The notes: a model not told the origin generated them from the letters alone. A DNA stretch of 32,590 nt from Dehalococcoidales bacterium (GCA_016926695.1 JAFGOB010000131.1:1-32590), one strand, 5' to 3'. Positions 1 to 8,300 are shown, numbered from the stretch's first letter. Numbers and translations: made by a program.

Positions 1-740
1 ACCATCCGATCAAGTCATCTTTTTGAACTGCCTACACGGTCACTAACCCCAAACTGGATACGGTCATAGAGTGCGAGCGTCAACAGTTAAAATCACAATC
101 CACCCCTCCATGAGATGCTTCGCAACGCTCCAGCATGACACCCACAGCGGTCATACAATTGATAAACAGACCTTTTTGCCCTAACGTCATATATTAAAAC
201 CGAAGTTTCCACCGATCAGTAGGTAGTGCCCAGCTACCTACCATTAGCTAAAGGAGAATGGATAAAAATATTGACTCGGTTCGCTGACCGGGCCGATAAG
301 TGGCAGCCGTCCCCCGACAGGAATAAAGGTTTATCGAGGTCCTCCAACATGACAAAATATTCCTTGCTTCGCGCTGATTACTTCAATAATTTTTACGCTT
401 GTATTATTATGTCATGTAAAATAAAACAAGTAGAGTTTTAGTTTACCCTGCTTTCATTTAGTGTCCATTACTGCGAAGAGTGGTTTTCTAAAAGGATCTT
501 CCCTATTCCCTCTCTTCCCTCCTCCCTGAAACTCTCCCCCCAAACCCCCTCCCTGAGCGTTCCTTCACCTGCCATGACAGCCATGACGATATGCGGAGCG
601 ATGTATTTTAAGGTCAGCGTACCGTGCACCAGTCAGCGCGATAAAAACAACGCCGTGCTGGTATTGAAACGTAGCGGCGAGCCTCCCGCGAAAAACTGTT
701 CACTCCACTGGTCTTTCCTCATTAACGGGTCTGACGGACT
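1..740. other. Gene-free left end of the window
   Basis: No credible gene is seen here. The only open frame of note (226-441, + strand) begins at a GTG without a ribosome binding site and has no recognisable domain. The stretch holds a short hairpin-type repeat (111-142) and a pyrimidine-rich stretch around 500-560. The rest shows no feature I can name. Confidence 0.6.
111..142. repeat. Dispersed hairpin repeat, TGAGATGCTTCGC...CAGCATGACAC type
   Basis: The left part reads TGAGATGCTTCGC and the right part CAGCATGACAC, the ends of a short intergenic repeat type I know from many environmental bacterial genomes (TGAGATGCTTCGCT...CAGCATGACA). A partial relative, GTGTCATGCTGAA, occurs at about 10878-10890. 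Function is unknown. I cannot count copies genome-wide from this window. Confidence 0.4.
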
Positions 741-1499
741 TTAAGGACTAACGCTGCCCGTAACGACCAGGGTCTGTCCCACGATATCGCCGGCGGCGTC
801 CGAAGCCAGGAATACCACTGCGCCGGCAATATCACCCGGCTCGGTCAGACGGCCGATAGGGATGGTTTTGGCAAAATTCTCCAGCATGCCGGGAGGAGCG
901 TTGCGGGCAAAACCGGTTATGGCCGGGCCGGGTGAAACGTTATTCACATTGATTTTTTCAGGCGCCAGCTCTTTGGCAATCCCCATGCTGAAGGCTATTA
1001 TACCCGCCTTGGCGGCGGCATAGGCGGCGGTGTGAAATCCCCCGTTGATCCCCGCTCCGGAAACCAGGTTTACTATTTTACCCCCTTTCCTGCGGGCTAT
1101 CATGTGGGAGGCCGCCGCCCTGGTACAGTGCATTGTCCCGTTGAGATTGATATTGATATCGCTGTTCCATTCCTCCTCGGTCATTTCCAGAAATGCCTTT
1201 GGAGGGGTACATGCGCCGGCGTTGTTCACCAGGATATCGATACCGCCGAAGGCAGCCGTAGCCTGCCTGAACATGCCGTCAACCTCCCGGGCGCTGGTCA
1301 CGTCGGCCTTGATTGCCAGCGATCTCCGTCCCAGGGCTTCGATCTCCCTGGCGGTCTGCCGGGCCCCTTCCAGGTCGATATCATTCACCAAAACGTGGCA
1401 GCCCTCTCTTGCCAGCGCCTCCGCGATGGCCTTCCCGAAGCCGATCTGGCTCCCGGCGCCGGTAACCAGCGCTACTTTATCCTTCAGTCCCGTTTCCAT
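741..1499 (-). CDS. Short-chain dehydrogenase/reductase (SDR), classical type
   Basis: A 252-residue NAD(P)(H)-dependent oxidoreductase expected to interconvert an alcohol and a ketone in the cytoplasm. The Rossmann motif TGAGSQIG is at residues 13-20, with NNAG at 92-95 and a complete catalytic set Ser147, Tyr160, Lys164 (YAAAK). Asp40 at the end of beta-2 favours NAD(H) over NADP(H). Length is normal for the family. The ATG is preceded by GGAGGG, which supports the start. It is the last gene of the leftward block, separated by about 460 bp from the next SDR, so it may have its own promoter. Its closest relative here is the SDR at 20543-21274: both start with an xLKDKVAxVTGAGSQIG-type N-terminus. 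The substrate cannot be read from the sequence; hydroxyacyl-CoA, hydroxysteroid or cyclic alcohols are all possible. Confidence 0.93.
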   Translation of the reverse strand: METGLKDKVALVTGAGSQIGFGKAIAEALAREGCHVLVNDIDLEGARQTAREIEALGRRSLAIKADVTSAREVDGMFRQATAAFGGIDILVNNAGACTPPKAFLEMTEEEWNSDININLNGTMHCTRAAASHMIARRKGGKIVNLVSGAGINGGFHTAAYAAAKAGIIAFSMGIAKELAPEKINVNNVSPGPAITGFARNAPPGMLENFAKTIPIGRLTEPGDIAGAVVFLASDAAGDIVGQTLVVTGSVSP

Positions 1500-1884
1500 C
1501 AGATCCCTCCTGCCTGCTTTCTTCCTGATGTATTCAGCGTTGCTCCTTCACGGAAATCCCGGGGACGCTGCGGCTGGTCTCCGTAGCACCCACGATACTA
1601 ATCGGGTTTGAGGAGGACTAATGCACCCCCATCCTGTCCTTCCCCCGTCTTCCTTTTCCAAAGGAAGAAGCTGTTTGTGCCGGTATTGCGCCTGTAACAA
1701 CTGAACCGGCCCCTATAAACGGATTTTCAGCGCATAAAGGCTCTATGCGAATATGTGCCCCCTCAATTTCCTGAACCCCGTCAGGCCCTCTCCCAAGCTG
1801 AGGAGAGGAAAAGAGAGGCAAACTTAATCCTGAACTCATTTCAGGCCCCTTCCCGTGGAGCTTCTCCAGGGGGGAAATAGTGGT
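1500..1884. other. Intergenic region with hairpin repeats
   Basis: No gene is supported. An open frame at 1618-1839 (-) is made largely of repeat sequence. The region contains a hairpin repeat at 1644-1671 whose inverted twin lies at 30016-30043, and a second hairpin near 1788-1810 (CCTCTCC...GGAGAGG). Such GC-rich hairpins with purine/pyrimidine arms are typical of dispersed intergenic repeats. Confidence 0.5.
1644..1671 (+). repeat. 28-bp repeat, inverted copy of 30016-30043
   Basis: The 28 bases are identical, in reverse complement, to 30016-30043. The core CTTCCTTTTCCAAAGGAAG is itself an inverted repeat with 8-bp arms and a 3-base loop, so each copy can fold into a hairpin. Both copies lie between genes. 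Confidence 0.8.
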
Positions 1885-1956
1885 ACTTATTTGTATTCTG
1901 GTATTTGAATATTGTTCGATCGTTGTATTTTGTCTCTTGTTTCTTGTCTCTTGTCT
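1885..1956 (-). repeat. Degenerate 7-bp-period repeat array, copy 1
   Basis: Read on the minus strand, the bases directly after the stop codon of the SDR gene (1957-2733) fall into heptamers such as ACAAGAG, ACAAGAA, ACAAGAG, ACAAAAT, then drift in sequence. The minus strand is A-rich and the plus strand T-rich. It shares the word TTGTCTCTTG (plus strand) with the array beside the tRNA. The array touches the stop codon of the upstream gene. Confidence 0.65.
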
Positions 1957-2733
1957 TTACGGTGCTCCGCTCCAGGGCATTCCGCCTCCCACACACAGCC
2001 TGTCCCCTGTTATATAAGAGGACTCTTCGGAAATCAGGAAAAGTGCGGCTGAAGCGATGTCCTCCACCGTGCCTTCCCGCTTCAAAGGGATCCCTTCAGC
2101 CATTTTGTTCATAAAGGAGTCCAGATCCTTGACCGCCGTCGGGGCGAAATCAGCCGTCATGGCCGTGCGGATCATACCCGGCAGGATTGCATTGACGTTG
2201 ACATGGTACTTCGCCAGCTCGAGGGCTATATCCTGCGTCAGGGCCAGTGCTCCTGCTTTGGCCGCCGCGTAGTGTATGGAAAAAGCCGCCGGTACGATCC
2301 CGGCCAGCGAGGAAATGTTGACGATCTTTCCGTAGTTGTTGGCTTTCATATGCGGCGCGATGGCCTGGCAGCAGAGGAAAATGCCCTTCATGTTTATGTC
2401 CACTACTCTGTCGTACTCCTCCTCGGTGATATCGTTTATCAGCTTGGGCGGCTTGCCTATCCCGGCGCAGTTGATCATGAAATCGATTTTACCGAACTGA
2501 TCAATGGCCTTGCCCACCATTTCCCTGACGGACTTCCCGCTGGAGACGTCGCAGTGGACGGCTGCCGCTTTTCTTCCCTTTCCTTCAACCATCTTCACCG
2601 TTTCGGCTGCGTCCTCATCCAGCACATCGGCTATAACCGATGAACAGCCTTCACTGGCAAACCTGAGGGCGATAGCCCTGCCCATCCCACGGGCACCACC
2701 CGTGATAATGGCAGTCCTGTTTTCAAGTATCAT
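1957..2733 (-). CDS. Short-chain dehydrogenase/reductase (SDR)
   Basis: A 258-residue classical SDR. The cofactor motif is TGGARGMG (residues 11-18), with Asp36 after beta-2 suggesting NAD(H). The usual NNAG is NCAG here (88-91), a tolerated variant. The catalytic residues are Ser142, Tyr155 and Lys159 (YAAAK). The ATG is preceded by AGGAGG. It lies 31 bp downstream of the 4-cresol-dehydrogenase-like gene and is very likely co-transcribed with it and with the CCG Fe-S protein. The operon suggests it handles the alcohol or carbonyl produced or consumed by the FAD oxidase. It is only moderately similar to the other two SDRs of the window. Substrate unknown. Confidence 0.93.
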   Translation of the reverse strand: MILENRTAIITGGARGMGRAIALRFASEGCSSVIADVLDEDAAETVKMVEGKGRKAAAVHCDVSSGKSVREMVGKAIDQFGKIDFMINCAGIGKPPKLINDITEEEYDRVVDINMKGIFLCCQAIAPHMKANNYGKIVNISSLAGIVPAAFSIHYAAAKAGALALTQDIALELAKYHVNVNAILPGMIRTAMTADFAPTAVKDLDSFMNKMAEGIPLKREGTVEDIASAALFLISEESSYITGDRLCVGGGMPWSGAP

Positions 2734-2764
2734 CTTTTACCTTCCTCCTGCTTATGTTAATCGG

Positions 2765-4321
2765 CTACTCTTTCACTGAAATATAGTTGGTGGACTCAGA
2801 GGCCGCATTGGGGTCAAAGGTCTTCTTGACCTTCCTTAGCAGCTCATGATAGTTCATGGTATGGGGCCCGTACATATCATGCAGGGCATCGCTCCAGACA
2901 TGCTGCGGTACTCCGAAACGGCCTTCTATAGCCCTCTTGTTGGCCTCATAGTTCAGCATCCCCTGTACTTTTTCATAGGCATCCGGAGTCTGCGGATTAT
3001 AGCGTATCAGGATCTCACCGTGCCCGGTATGCCCATGCTCGATGGACTGCACGAAGGGATGGATGCTTTCCGCCAGTATCAGACCTTCTTCTATCAGTTT
3101 TTCCTTGAGATACGAGGTGGCGGAAATGAACTCTACCATCAGGGGAAACAGGTCCGAACCGCCGACCGTTCCGCCTCCTACCCCGGTGGCACGGGAGGTC
3201 TCGCGGATCGACCCCACCACCCGGATGAAGCGCCACAGGAAGCCCGCCCCCAGTTTGGGGTCTTCCATGTGGGGCAGGGACTTGCCTCCCACATCCCTCA
3301 TGATCTGCTCCAGTACCTTCTTCTTGTATTCGAAATCCCGTGTCGAGTTGCCGGAAATTATCAGCATAAATCCCGGTCCCTGGACGGCTTTTTCAAACTC
3401 CCGCATGTACTTGACGTCTTCGTCGTTATTGGTGGCGATATTGGAGGCCAGCATGGCGGCGTTGAAGCCCATCAACTCCATTCCGATCTCACTCTCGCCG
3501 ATCCTGAGGACCGCGTCTATCAGGATATCCAGCGTCTTGAAGGAATAGTAGCGGATCAGCAGGTTGGGCGGGATGTAAGGCGGGCTGTAGCAGGGTGAGA
3601 CCCCCTCCACCGGAAAATCAGCCGGTCCGGCCCAGTGATAGACCTTCTGGGCGGCTGCGGTGAATACCCCCAGCCCTCCCAGCGGCGTGGTGTTGCCCCG
3701 GATAATTCCCCTCAGCGAAGGTCCCGGACCGTCCCCGCAGAACCACTCGTCCGCCGATCCCAGTGAGCCGAAACGCACGACATCGCCCTCGCCTGTAACC
3801 CACTCCATCGCCAGCAGGTTGCGCTCTCCGTAGCTGCCGCTCTGGCTCAGGTGCCCCAGGTTGACATGGGCTGCCAGGGGAAGCGCCGAGCAGTTGGCGC
3901 CCGCGCCCGTCACGTTGCAAGTCAAACCCCTTTTCATCAGCTCGGCCTGAAGCTGTGCCCCGATCACGTAAGGCTCCACCACGGCATACAGGCTCTTCTC
4001 ATTGATTTCAAGTATGCGGTTCATTCTGCGCAGATCGATCTTGATGCAGTTCGGCCCCGTGGGATCACAGTACAGCCAGCCCGTGCTGGAAGCCTTGAAC
4101 TGTACTCTGTATTTGTTGCACAGCTTCACTATGGAGGACACTTCCGCCGTGCTGGCGGGCAGGGTAACCGCTTCAAAGCGGGGCAGGTATTCGCCGCCTC
4201 CCTTTAGAGTGGCCTTTCTGACCGGCATGGCATAGGACTCGGTTACCACGGGATCGTCCGATACAAACTCGGGGCCAAGTATATCCTGGAGGGCTCGGTA
4301 AAAGTTTTTGTTAAGAGCCAT
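2765..4321 (-). CDS. FAD-linked oxidase, 4-cresol dehydrogenase / vanillyl-alcohol oxidase-like
   Basis: A 518-residue flavoprotein of the PCMH/VAO superfamily. The N-terminal half (about 50-240) is the FAD-binding PCMH domain, with LPASTAEVSSIVKLCNKY, then the ASSTG and EPYVIGAQLQ stretches. The C-terminal half resembles the substrate cap of p-cresol methylhydroxylase flavoprotein subunits and ends in the usual FDPNAASES-type segment. Length fits that family. Known members oxidise para-alkylphenols, benzylic alcohols or hydroxy acids. No cytochrome c subunit lies nearby. Instead a CCG iron-sulfur protein ends 15 bp upstream, which I infer to be the electron acceptor. AGAGGAGG sits before the ATG. 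I cannot tell whether FAD is covalently bound. An aldonolactone- or lactate-oxidase-like activity remains possible. Confidence 0.85.
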   Translation of the reverse strand: MALNKNFYRALQDILGPEFVSDDPVVTESYAMPVRKATLKGGGEYLPRFEAVTLPASTAEVSSIVKLCNKYRVQFKASSTGWLYCDPTGPNCIKIDLRRMNRILEINEKSLYAVVEPYVIGAQLQAELMKRGLTCNVTGAGANCSALPLAAHVNLGHLSQSGSYGERNLLAMEWVTGEGDVVRFGSLGSADEWFCGDGPGPSLRGIIRGNTTPLGGLGVFTAAAQKVYHWAGPADFPVEGVSPCYSPPYIPPNLLIRYYSFKTLDILIDAVLRIGESEIGMELMGFNAAMLASNIATNNDEDVKYMREFEKAVQGPGFMLIISGNSTRDFEYKKKVLEQIMRDVGGKSLPHMEDPKLGAGFLWRFIRVVGSIRETSRATGVGGGTVGGSDLFPLMVEFISATSYLKEKLIEEGLILAESIHPFVQSIEHGHTGHGEILIRYNPQTPDAYEKVQGMLNYEANKRAIEGRFGVPQHVWSDALHDMYGPHTMNYHELLRKVKKTFDPNAASESTNYISVKE

Positions 4322-4336
4322 TGTCAGCTACCTCCT

Positions 4337-5608
4337 CTACTTGATTGATTTTTCCAGGAGTTCGACCACGTCGCAGACCTCGATTTTCAGGCTGCTCCCC
4401 TTTAATGCGTCCCTGAAGTTTTTCAGGCAGCCGGGACAGGCCGTAACCAGGATCCCGGCTGCCGTATCACGGGCCTCTTCCAGTCTTTCTCCGGCCGTCC
4501 AGGCGGCGTATTCGGGATTGTTCTCCTTCACTCCTCCCCCTGAACCGCAGCACCATGAGTATTCCCTGATTCGCTGCATCTCCGCCAGGGTTATGCCGGG
4601 GATGCTTTTAAGCACCCGGCGAGGGGGCTCGTAGGTCCCGCTGGCGCCGCGGCGGAACTGCTTGGGTGGATCGAAAAGCCTCATATGCCCGGGAATTACC
4701 TTCCCCTGCCAGTGTATCCAGCCCTCTCCCTGCCTTCCCAGGTTGCAGGGATCATGGTAGGTCACCCTGGCTTTGACCTGCCTGGACGGCTTGAGCCGGC
4801 CTTCAGCGATCAGCCGGTCGAAACATTCCGTGGTATGCACTACCTCCAGGTCGCCTTTCAGGTTAAACCTGTCATACAGCACCTTGAAGGCCTGGTAGCA
4901 CTCGGCACAGCCGGTCACCAGCGTTTTGATCCCGGCCTTCCTGATCATCTCCATATTGCGTTTGGCCTGGTCAAGAAACTCCTGCCGGAAGCCCATACGG
5001 AAAGCCCGACCCCCACAGCAACTTTCGCCCGCCCCGGCGATTCCCACGTCCACCCCGGCTTTCTGAAGCAGCCTGACATTGGCCTGTGCTATCTTCCACA
5101 TGTCCCGGTCAAAACAGGTACGGCAGCCGGCAAAATACAGCACCCCCGTTTTTTCCCGCCTGATGTCTTTAATTGTCATATCCTCCACCCATTCCCCCCT
5201 CCCTGCTTTAACTCCGGATACCATGCTGCCGTTCTTTTTGATGTTATCTACCAGGCCCTTCAGTACCGGCGGCGCGTGCCCGTCATCCACGCACTTGATG
5301 CGTATTTCATTCAAAGAGTCCTGCACTTCCATGTCCATGGAATACTTGCAGGAGACATCGCAAGCCCCGCACATCTGGCAGTTATATATTACCTCCAGCA
5401 GCTTGTCCGTGTAGTCCAGCCTGTCCGTCAGCATCGATGTACCGAATACCATGCGGCCTCCGCCCGAATAGGTGTGATACTCATACCTGGAAATGCTGGG
5501 GCAGACATTGATGCGGTCGTAACCCCTGACCCTTTCCAGGGGAATAAATTTGCAGGCCGAACAGCGGCGGCAGGTCTCCATATCGTTGCGGTAATCTTCT
5601 ATAACCAT
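4337..5608 (-). CDS. CCG-domain iron-sulfur oxidoreductase (HdrD/GlcF-like)
   Basis: A 423-residue electron-transfer protein. Two N-terminal cysteine clusters (Cys13, 16, 19, 36 and Cys77, 80, 83, 87, the second reading CQMCGACDVSC) should bind [4Fe-4S] centres. They are followed by two CCG domains: Cys162/165...Cys197-198...Cys234/237, and Cys288...Cys353-354...Cys391/394. This is the layout of HdrD, GlpC and GlcF, which move electrons between a flavin dehydrogenase and quinone or thiols. There is no membrane segment. Compared with typical CCG domains the second has an insert of roughly 27 residues (about 292-322, containing GWIHWQGK) between its first cysteine and the GTYEPPR segment. The start is backed by AGGAGGGG. 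It lies between two FAD-oxidase genes and probably serves one or both. Confidence 0.9.
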   Translation of the reverse strand: MVIEDYRNDMETCRRCSACKFIPLERVRGYDRINVCPSISRYEYHTYSGGGRMVFGTSMLTDRLDYTDKLLEVIYNCQMCGACDVSCKYSMDMEVQDSLNEIRIKCVDDGHAPPVLKGLVDNIKKNGSMVSGVKAGRGEWVEDMTIKDIRREKTGVLYFAGCRTCFDRDMWKIAQANVRLLQKAGVDVGIAGAGESCCGGRAFRMGFRQEFLDQAKRNMEMIRKAGIKTLVTGCAECYQAFKVLYDRFNLKGDLEVVHTTECFDRLIAEGRLKPSRQVKARVTYHDPCNLGRQGEGWIHWQGKVIPGHMRLFDPPKQFRRGASGTYEPPRRVLKSIPGITLAEMQRIREYSWCCGSGGGVKENNPEYAAWTAGERLEEARDTAAGILVTACPGCLKNFRDALKGSSLKIEVCDVVELLEKSIK

Positions 5609-5737
5609 TCATTCCCCTCCTGCTTCTATGCCTTCAACCTCAATCAATATAGCTAACTAACTCCACTTTTCTCTTTATCTTCATCATTAAATATATATGC
5701 TACTGTGGGCTGGAGAATCAAGGCACAAATCCCGGCT

Positions 5738-5774
5738 CGTCATTGCAGGCCTCCTTCTCTCCACGAAGCAATCT
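5738..5774. repeat. Degenerate CGTCATTGC...GAAGCAATCT hairpin repeat
   Basis: The ends CGTCATTGC and GAAGCAATCT match the two ends of the common intergenic repeat CGTCATTGCGAG...GAAGCAATCTC; the middle has diverged. Related pieces lie at 30237-30410 and 30649-30687. It sits in the 271-bp gap between the two flavin/Fe-S genes, which otherwise holds no gene and is AT-rich toward 5800-5879. Confidence 0.45.
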
Positions 5775-5879
5775 GAACCTCTGTAAATTAAAGCTATTCA
5801 TATCAATCCAATCAGCGAGGATTCATATCGTTAATCAAGACCGGTAATAAAACAAATAAAATATAATTTTTCAACATAA

Positions 5880-7346
5880 CTAAAAACAGAGCTTCCCGGG
5901 ATTCATGATATTGTTGGGATCCAGTATTTTCCTGACCTTTTTCAGAGCGCTGACCGTGGCCGCGTCCGCGTTCATTATCAGGGAGGTATTTTCACCGTAC
6001 GGGCGGGAGAAAAAGGCCCCCCGGGACATCAGGTTTTTCACGGCCAGGCGCGATAGAGCCTTGACCTGCTCCGACTCTTTCCTGTCCTCCGGATCGTAAA
6101 ACAGGTTGAACTCACAGTGGTAGCTGGTCCCCTGCACCAGGGGCTGTATGTAGACTCCCATTTCGGGAACAGGATAGCCGCTTTCTCCGGCCAGGCCCTC
6201 CATGACGTCGATCAGCCCGGCCACCCTGTCATAGTTGCTCAGGAAGAATATATCCTGGCAGGCACCTTTCCGACGCAGCTTCCAGTAAGGCTCAGCCGAA
6301 GGACTACGGGCTATGTCCAGGAGATCGCCGGCGGAAACCTGCCCCAGTACCTTTTGCCCGGCCAGACCGGTTTTCTGGCCGATGTCAGCTATATCCAGCA
6401 CCTGCCCGTTAACCCTCTCCCCGGGGAAATATTCATAGCCGGCCACATTGTAAAGCAGTATCCAGGGAGGCAGGGATTTCTTTATGTTTTGATATTCCGC
6501 CGGCCGCTTACCACCAGAAACAGACGCTATGGCCTGACTGTTCAGGATAAAACATTCATTTACCAGTCTCAGCCTTATCAGCCAGTGCACCATCTCCATG
6601 ATCCTGTTGATATCCTGCGAGCCTGCCAGGAAAGGCTCCTCCATCCGGGGTAATATTTCACACCGCGCCGAAGCCCAGGTAACTATACCCATCGTCCCCT
6701 GTGAGCCCTGGATCAGCCTGTACCAGGAATTCGAAGAGGGACCGGCAGCCTCCTTCTGGGCTCCTCCCACCGCCCACTGCTCTTCTATCGTTCCCGGCCC
6801 GGCGGCGGCGCCCGTCCTGAAAAGCTGACCGCTGCCGAATATCACCTCGACATCGCACAGAGGGTCCGCGATATCCCACTGGTATACAGGCATGATTACC
6901 GGCTCTCTTTCCAGCATGCTGGCAGCGACAGACTTGGTTTTTCGGGGCGCGAATGGCATATTCAGCCGCATCCCGCTTTTAGCCGCCGCGGATATCAGTT
7001 CACCAAACGTCACTCCGGGCTCAAACATGATCACCCTGGCCTGCCGGTCCGTATGAAGAATCTTTTTCATGCCGCTAAGATCGACAATAATCGTCTCACC
7101 CGCACCGGGGATGGTATCCCCTCGGAAGTGCGGCGGTCCCGAGCTTACCGCTGTCAGGGGTGTCAGGCTTTCGTTTGCCAGCCTGACGATCTGTTCGATT
7201 TCCCGGCTGTTCCCCGGTCTGACCACGCACTCCGGCATGATGCGGTCCGCAAAGCTGATATCACGGGAATACCCGGCCAAAATGGAAGGCTCGGTAATTA
7301 CGTTTGGACTGTCTACAATCGCTGTTAGCTTTTTGGCTTCGATCAT
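5880..7346 (-). CDS. FAD-binding oxidoreductase (PCMH/GlcD-type)
   Basis: A second flavoprotein of the FAD-linked oxidase superfamily, about 488 residues. The FAD-binding domain is visible in the N-terminal 230 residues: CVVRPGNSREIEQIVRLAN, then VSSGPPHFRG, EPGVTFGELI, and IQGSQGTMGIVTWA. It ends in the family's closing segment LDPNNIMNPGKLCF. I place the start at 7346 because this ATG follows AGGGGGAGAGA; an in-frame ATG at 7373 has no such signal. It differs clearly from the neighbouring oxidase at 2765-4321, so this is not a recent duplication. It precedes the CCG Fe-S gene by 271 bp and may form a GlcDF-like dehydrogenase with it. A promoter-like box lies at 7536-7556. Substrate unknown. 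Confidence 0.85.
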   Translation of the reverse strand: MIEAKKLTAIVDSPNVITEPSILAGYSRDISFADRIMPECVVRPGNSREIEQIVRLANESLTPLTAVSSGPPHFRGDTIPGAGETIIVDLSGMKKILHTDRQARVIMFEPGVTFGELISAAAKSGMRLNMPFAPRKTKSVAASMLEREPVIMPVYQWDIADPLCDVEVIFGSGQLFRTGAAAGPGTIEEQWAVGGAQKEAAGPSSNSWYRLIQGSQGTMGIVTWASARCEILPRMEEPFLAGSQDINRIMEMVHWLIRLRLVNECFILNSQAIASVSGGKRPAEYQNIKKSLPPWILLYNVAGYEYFPGERVNGQVLDIADIGQKTGLAGQKVLGQVSAGDLLDIARSPSAEPYWKLRRKGACQDIFFLSNYDRVAGLIDVMEGLAGESGYPVPEMGVYIQPLVQGTSYHCEFNLFYDPEDRKESEQVKALSRLAVKNLMSRGAFFSRPYGENTSLIMNADAATVSALKKVRKILDPNNIMNPGKLCF

Positions 7347-7534
7347 TCTCTCCCCCTGTAGTTTATTTCTCATCAGAAAAAGATAATACAGGTGTTTGTA
7401 TTCCCTTGTGAAACCACTCAGCAGCCGGGAAAAAACCTGGCAGAGTTACAGGCGTGATATTGACAGGGCATTGATCGCTGTATTTGTTGATCTGTTACGA
7501 TTATCTGTTTAGATATTCCTATCGATCGTGAGAA

Positions 7535-7556
7535 AATTATACCATACCCTGTCAAG
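7535..7556 (-). promoter_or_regulatory. Promoter-like box with extended -10, leftward
   Basis: Read on the minus strand: CTTGA, 7 bases, then TGGTATAATT. TGnTATAAT is a perfect extended -10 element (7536-7544). There is no good -35 at 17 bp. It lies about 190 bp upstream of the FAD oxidoreductase start at 7346. The same box with the same spacing occurs in the opposite direction at 7647-7668. Confidence 0.45.
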
Positions 7557-7646
7557 ACACTGAAACGGCGCCGGGCAGGCAGTTATCAAGCCGGTCCCCG
7601 CCTCATCAGGCATCGGAAAACCCTTTTTCAGCGGAAAGACCGGCGG

Positions 7647-7668
7647 CTTGATCGCATGTGGTATAATT
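7647..7668 (+). promoter_or_regulatory. Promoter-like box with extended -10, rightward
   Basis: CTTGA, 7 bases, then TGGTATAATT, a copy of the leftward box at 7535-7556. The extended -10 (7659-7667) could drive the cupin gene at 7817, leaving a leader of about 140 bases. Confidence 0.45.
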
Positions 7669-7816
7669 CTTACACAGCCACCGTCAGCCCGTCTTCCGGC
7701 AAACGGAACACGTCCATGTCTCACGCTGAATTTTTATTCTAACCGGGTCCGGTAAGAAAATAAAAAGGGGACCTGGCCCCATTCGGGAGCCCTATTTTGG
7801 AAATGAGGAGATTTCA

Positions 7817-8239
7817 ATGTCTGAAGGAAAATACAGCCGGTACGTAATCAAGGCCCCGACCCTGACGGGCGACTTCCCTCCCAAAGCCCAGAGAGTGGTC
7901 TTCGACGGAGAAACCAGGGATATTGGAGCCACCATAGGCTTCAGGTATTCCTATTTTACCGGTCCGCCCTTTCAATTCGAGGTACCCCACACCCATGAAT
8001 TCGATCAGTACCTTATTTTCATCGGTCCTCCGGAGGATGTGCGTGAATTTGATGCCGAAATCGAAATATGGCTGGGCGGCGAGATGGAAAAACACACCAT
8101 CACCGAGTCCACTATCGTCTTCGTGCCCAAAGGACTGATGCATACCCCCATGAATTTCAAGAGGATTGACAAGCCGGTCATGTTGATTAATATCACTCTT
8201 TCCCCGGAATACAAAAAGAACGTAGCGGGCGAGCAATAG
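7817..8239 (+). CDS. Cupin-domain protein (paralogue of 9243-9695)
   Basis: A 140-residue single-domain protein with a beta-barrel cupin pattern. The first motif is VPHTHEFDQYLIFIG (two His, with Asp/Gln where Glu is usual) and the second is VFVPKGLMHTPMNF (His). These residues could hold one metal ion. There is no signal peptide or extra domain. AGGAG precedes the ATG at good distance, and a strong hairpin terminator follows 61 bp after the stop. The same architecture (an acidic-rich segment then IEIWLGGE or IEFEMGGQ between the two motifs) appears in the protein at 9243-9695, so the two are family members. Possible roles are small-molecule binding, isomerisation or oxygen-independent lyase chemistry; none is shown by the sequence. 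Confidence 0.8.
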   Translation: MSEGKYSRYVIKAPTLTGDFPPKAQRVVFDGETRDIGATIGFRYSYFTGPPFQFEVPHTHEFDQYLIFIGPPEDVREFDAEIEIWLGGEMEKHTITESTIVFVPKGLMHTPMNFKRIDKPVMLINITLSPEYKKNVAGEQ

Positions 8240-8300
8240 CCCGCTGACAGCCTTCAGCACTTTTCGCATTTAGCTGCGCCTGTCATCAACGGATAATTTC

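Larger units (their letters stand above)
7347..7816. other. Divergent intergenic region with paired promoter-like boxes
   Basis: No gene is supported in these 470 bp. The region separates the leftward flavin block from the rightward cupin and carries two inverted copies of CTTGA-N7-TGGTATAATT (7535-7556 on minus, 7647-7668 on plus). A GC-rich palindromic piece GGGGACCTGGCCCC lies just before the cupin gene at about 7768-7781. Confidence 0.5.

Noticed and set aside
226..441. Open frame of 71 codons at the left end
   Set aside because: Starts at GTG without ribosome binding site, in AT-rich DNA, with no domain or neighbour support.
1032..1611. Two overlapping plus-strand frames opposite the first SDR
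   Set aside because: They are antisense shadows of a gene with intact motifs; no start signals.
1618..1839. 73-codon minus-strand frame
   Set aside because: Made of hairpin repeat DNA; the translated text reflects the repeat.
2846..3598. 250-codon plus-strand frame opposite the FAD oxidase
   Set aside because: Long only because the GC-rich antisense strand lacks stops; composition is not protein-like and no ribosome binding site is present.
4685..5656. 323-codon plus-strand frame opposite the CCG protein
   Set aside because: Antisense shadow; the minus frame has ten or more conserved cysteines and a strong start.
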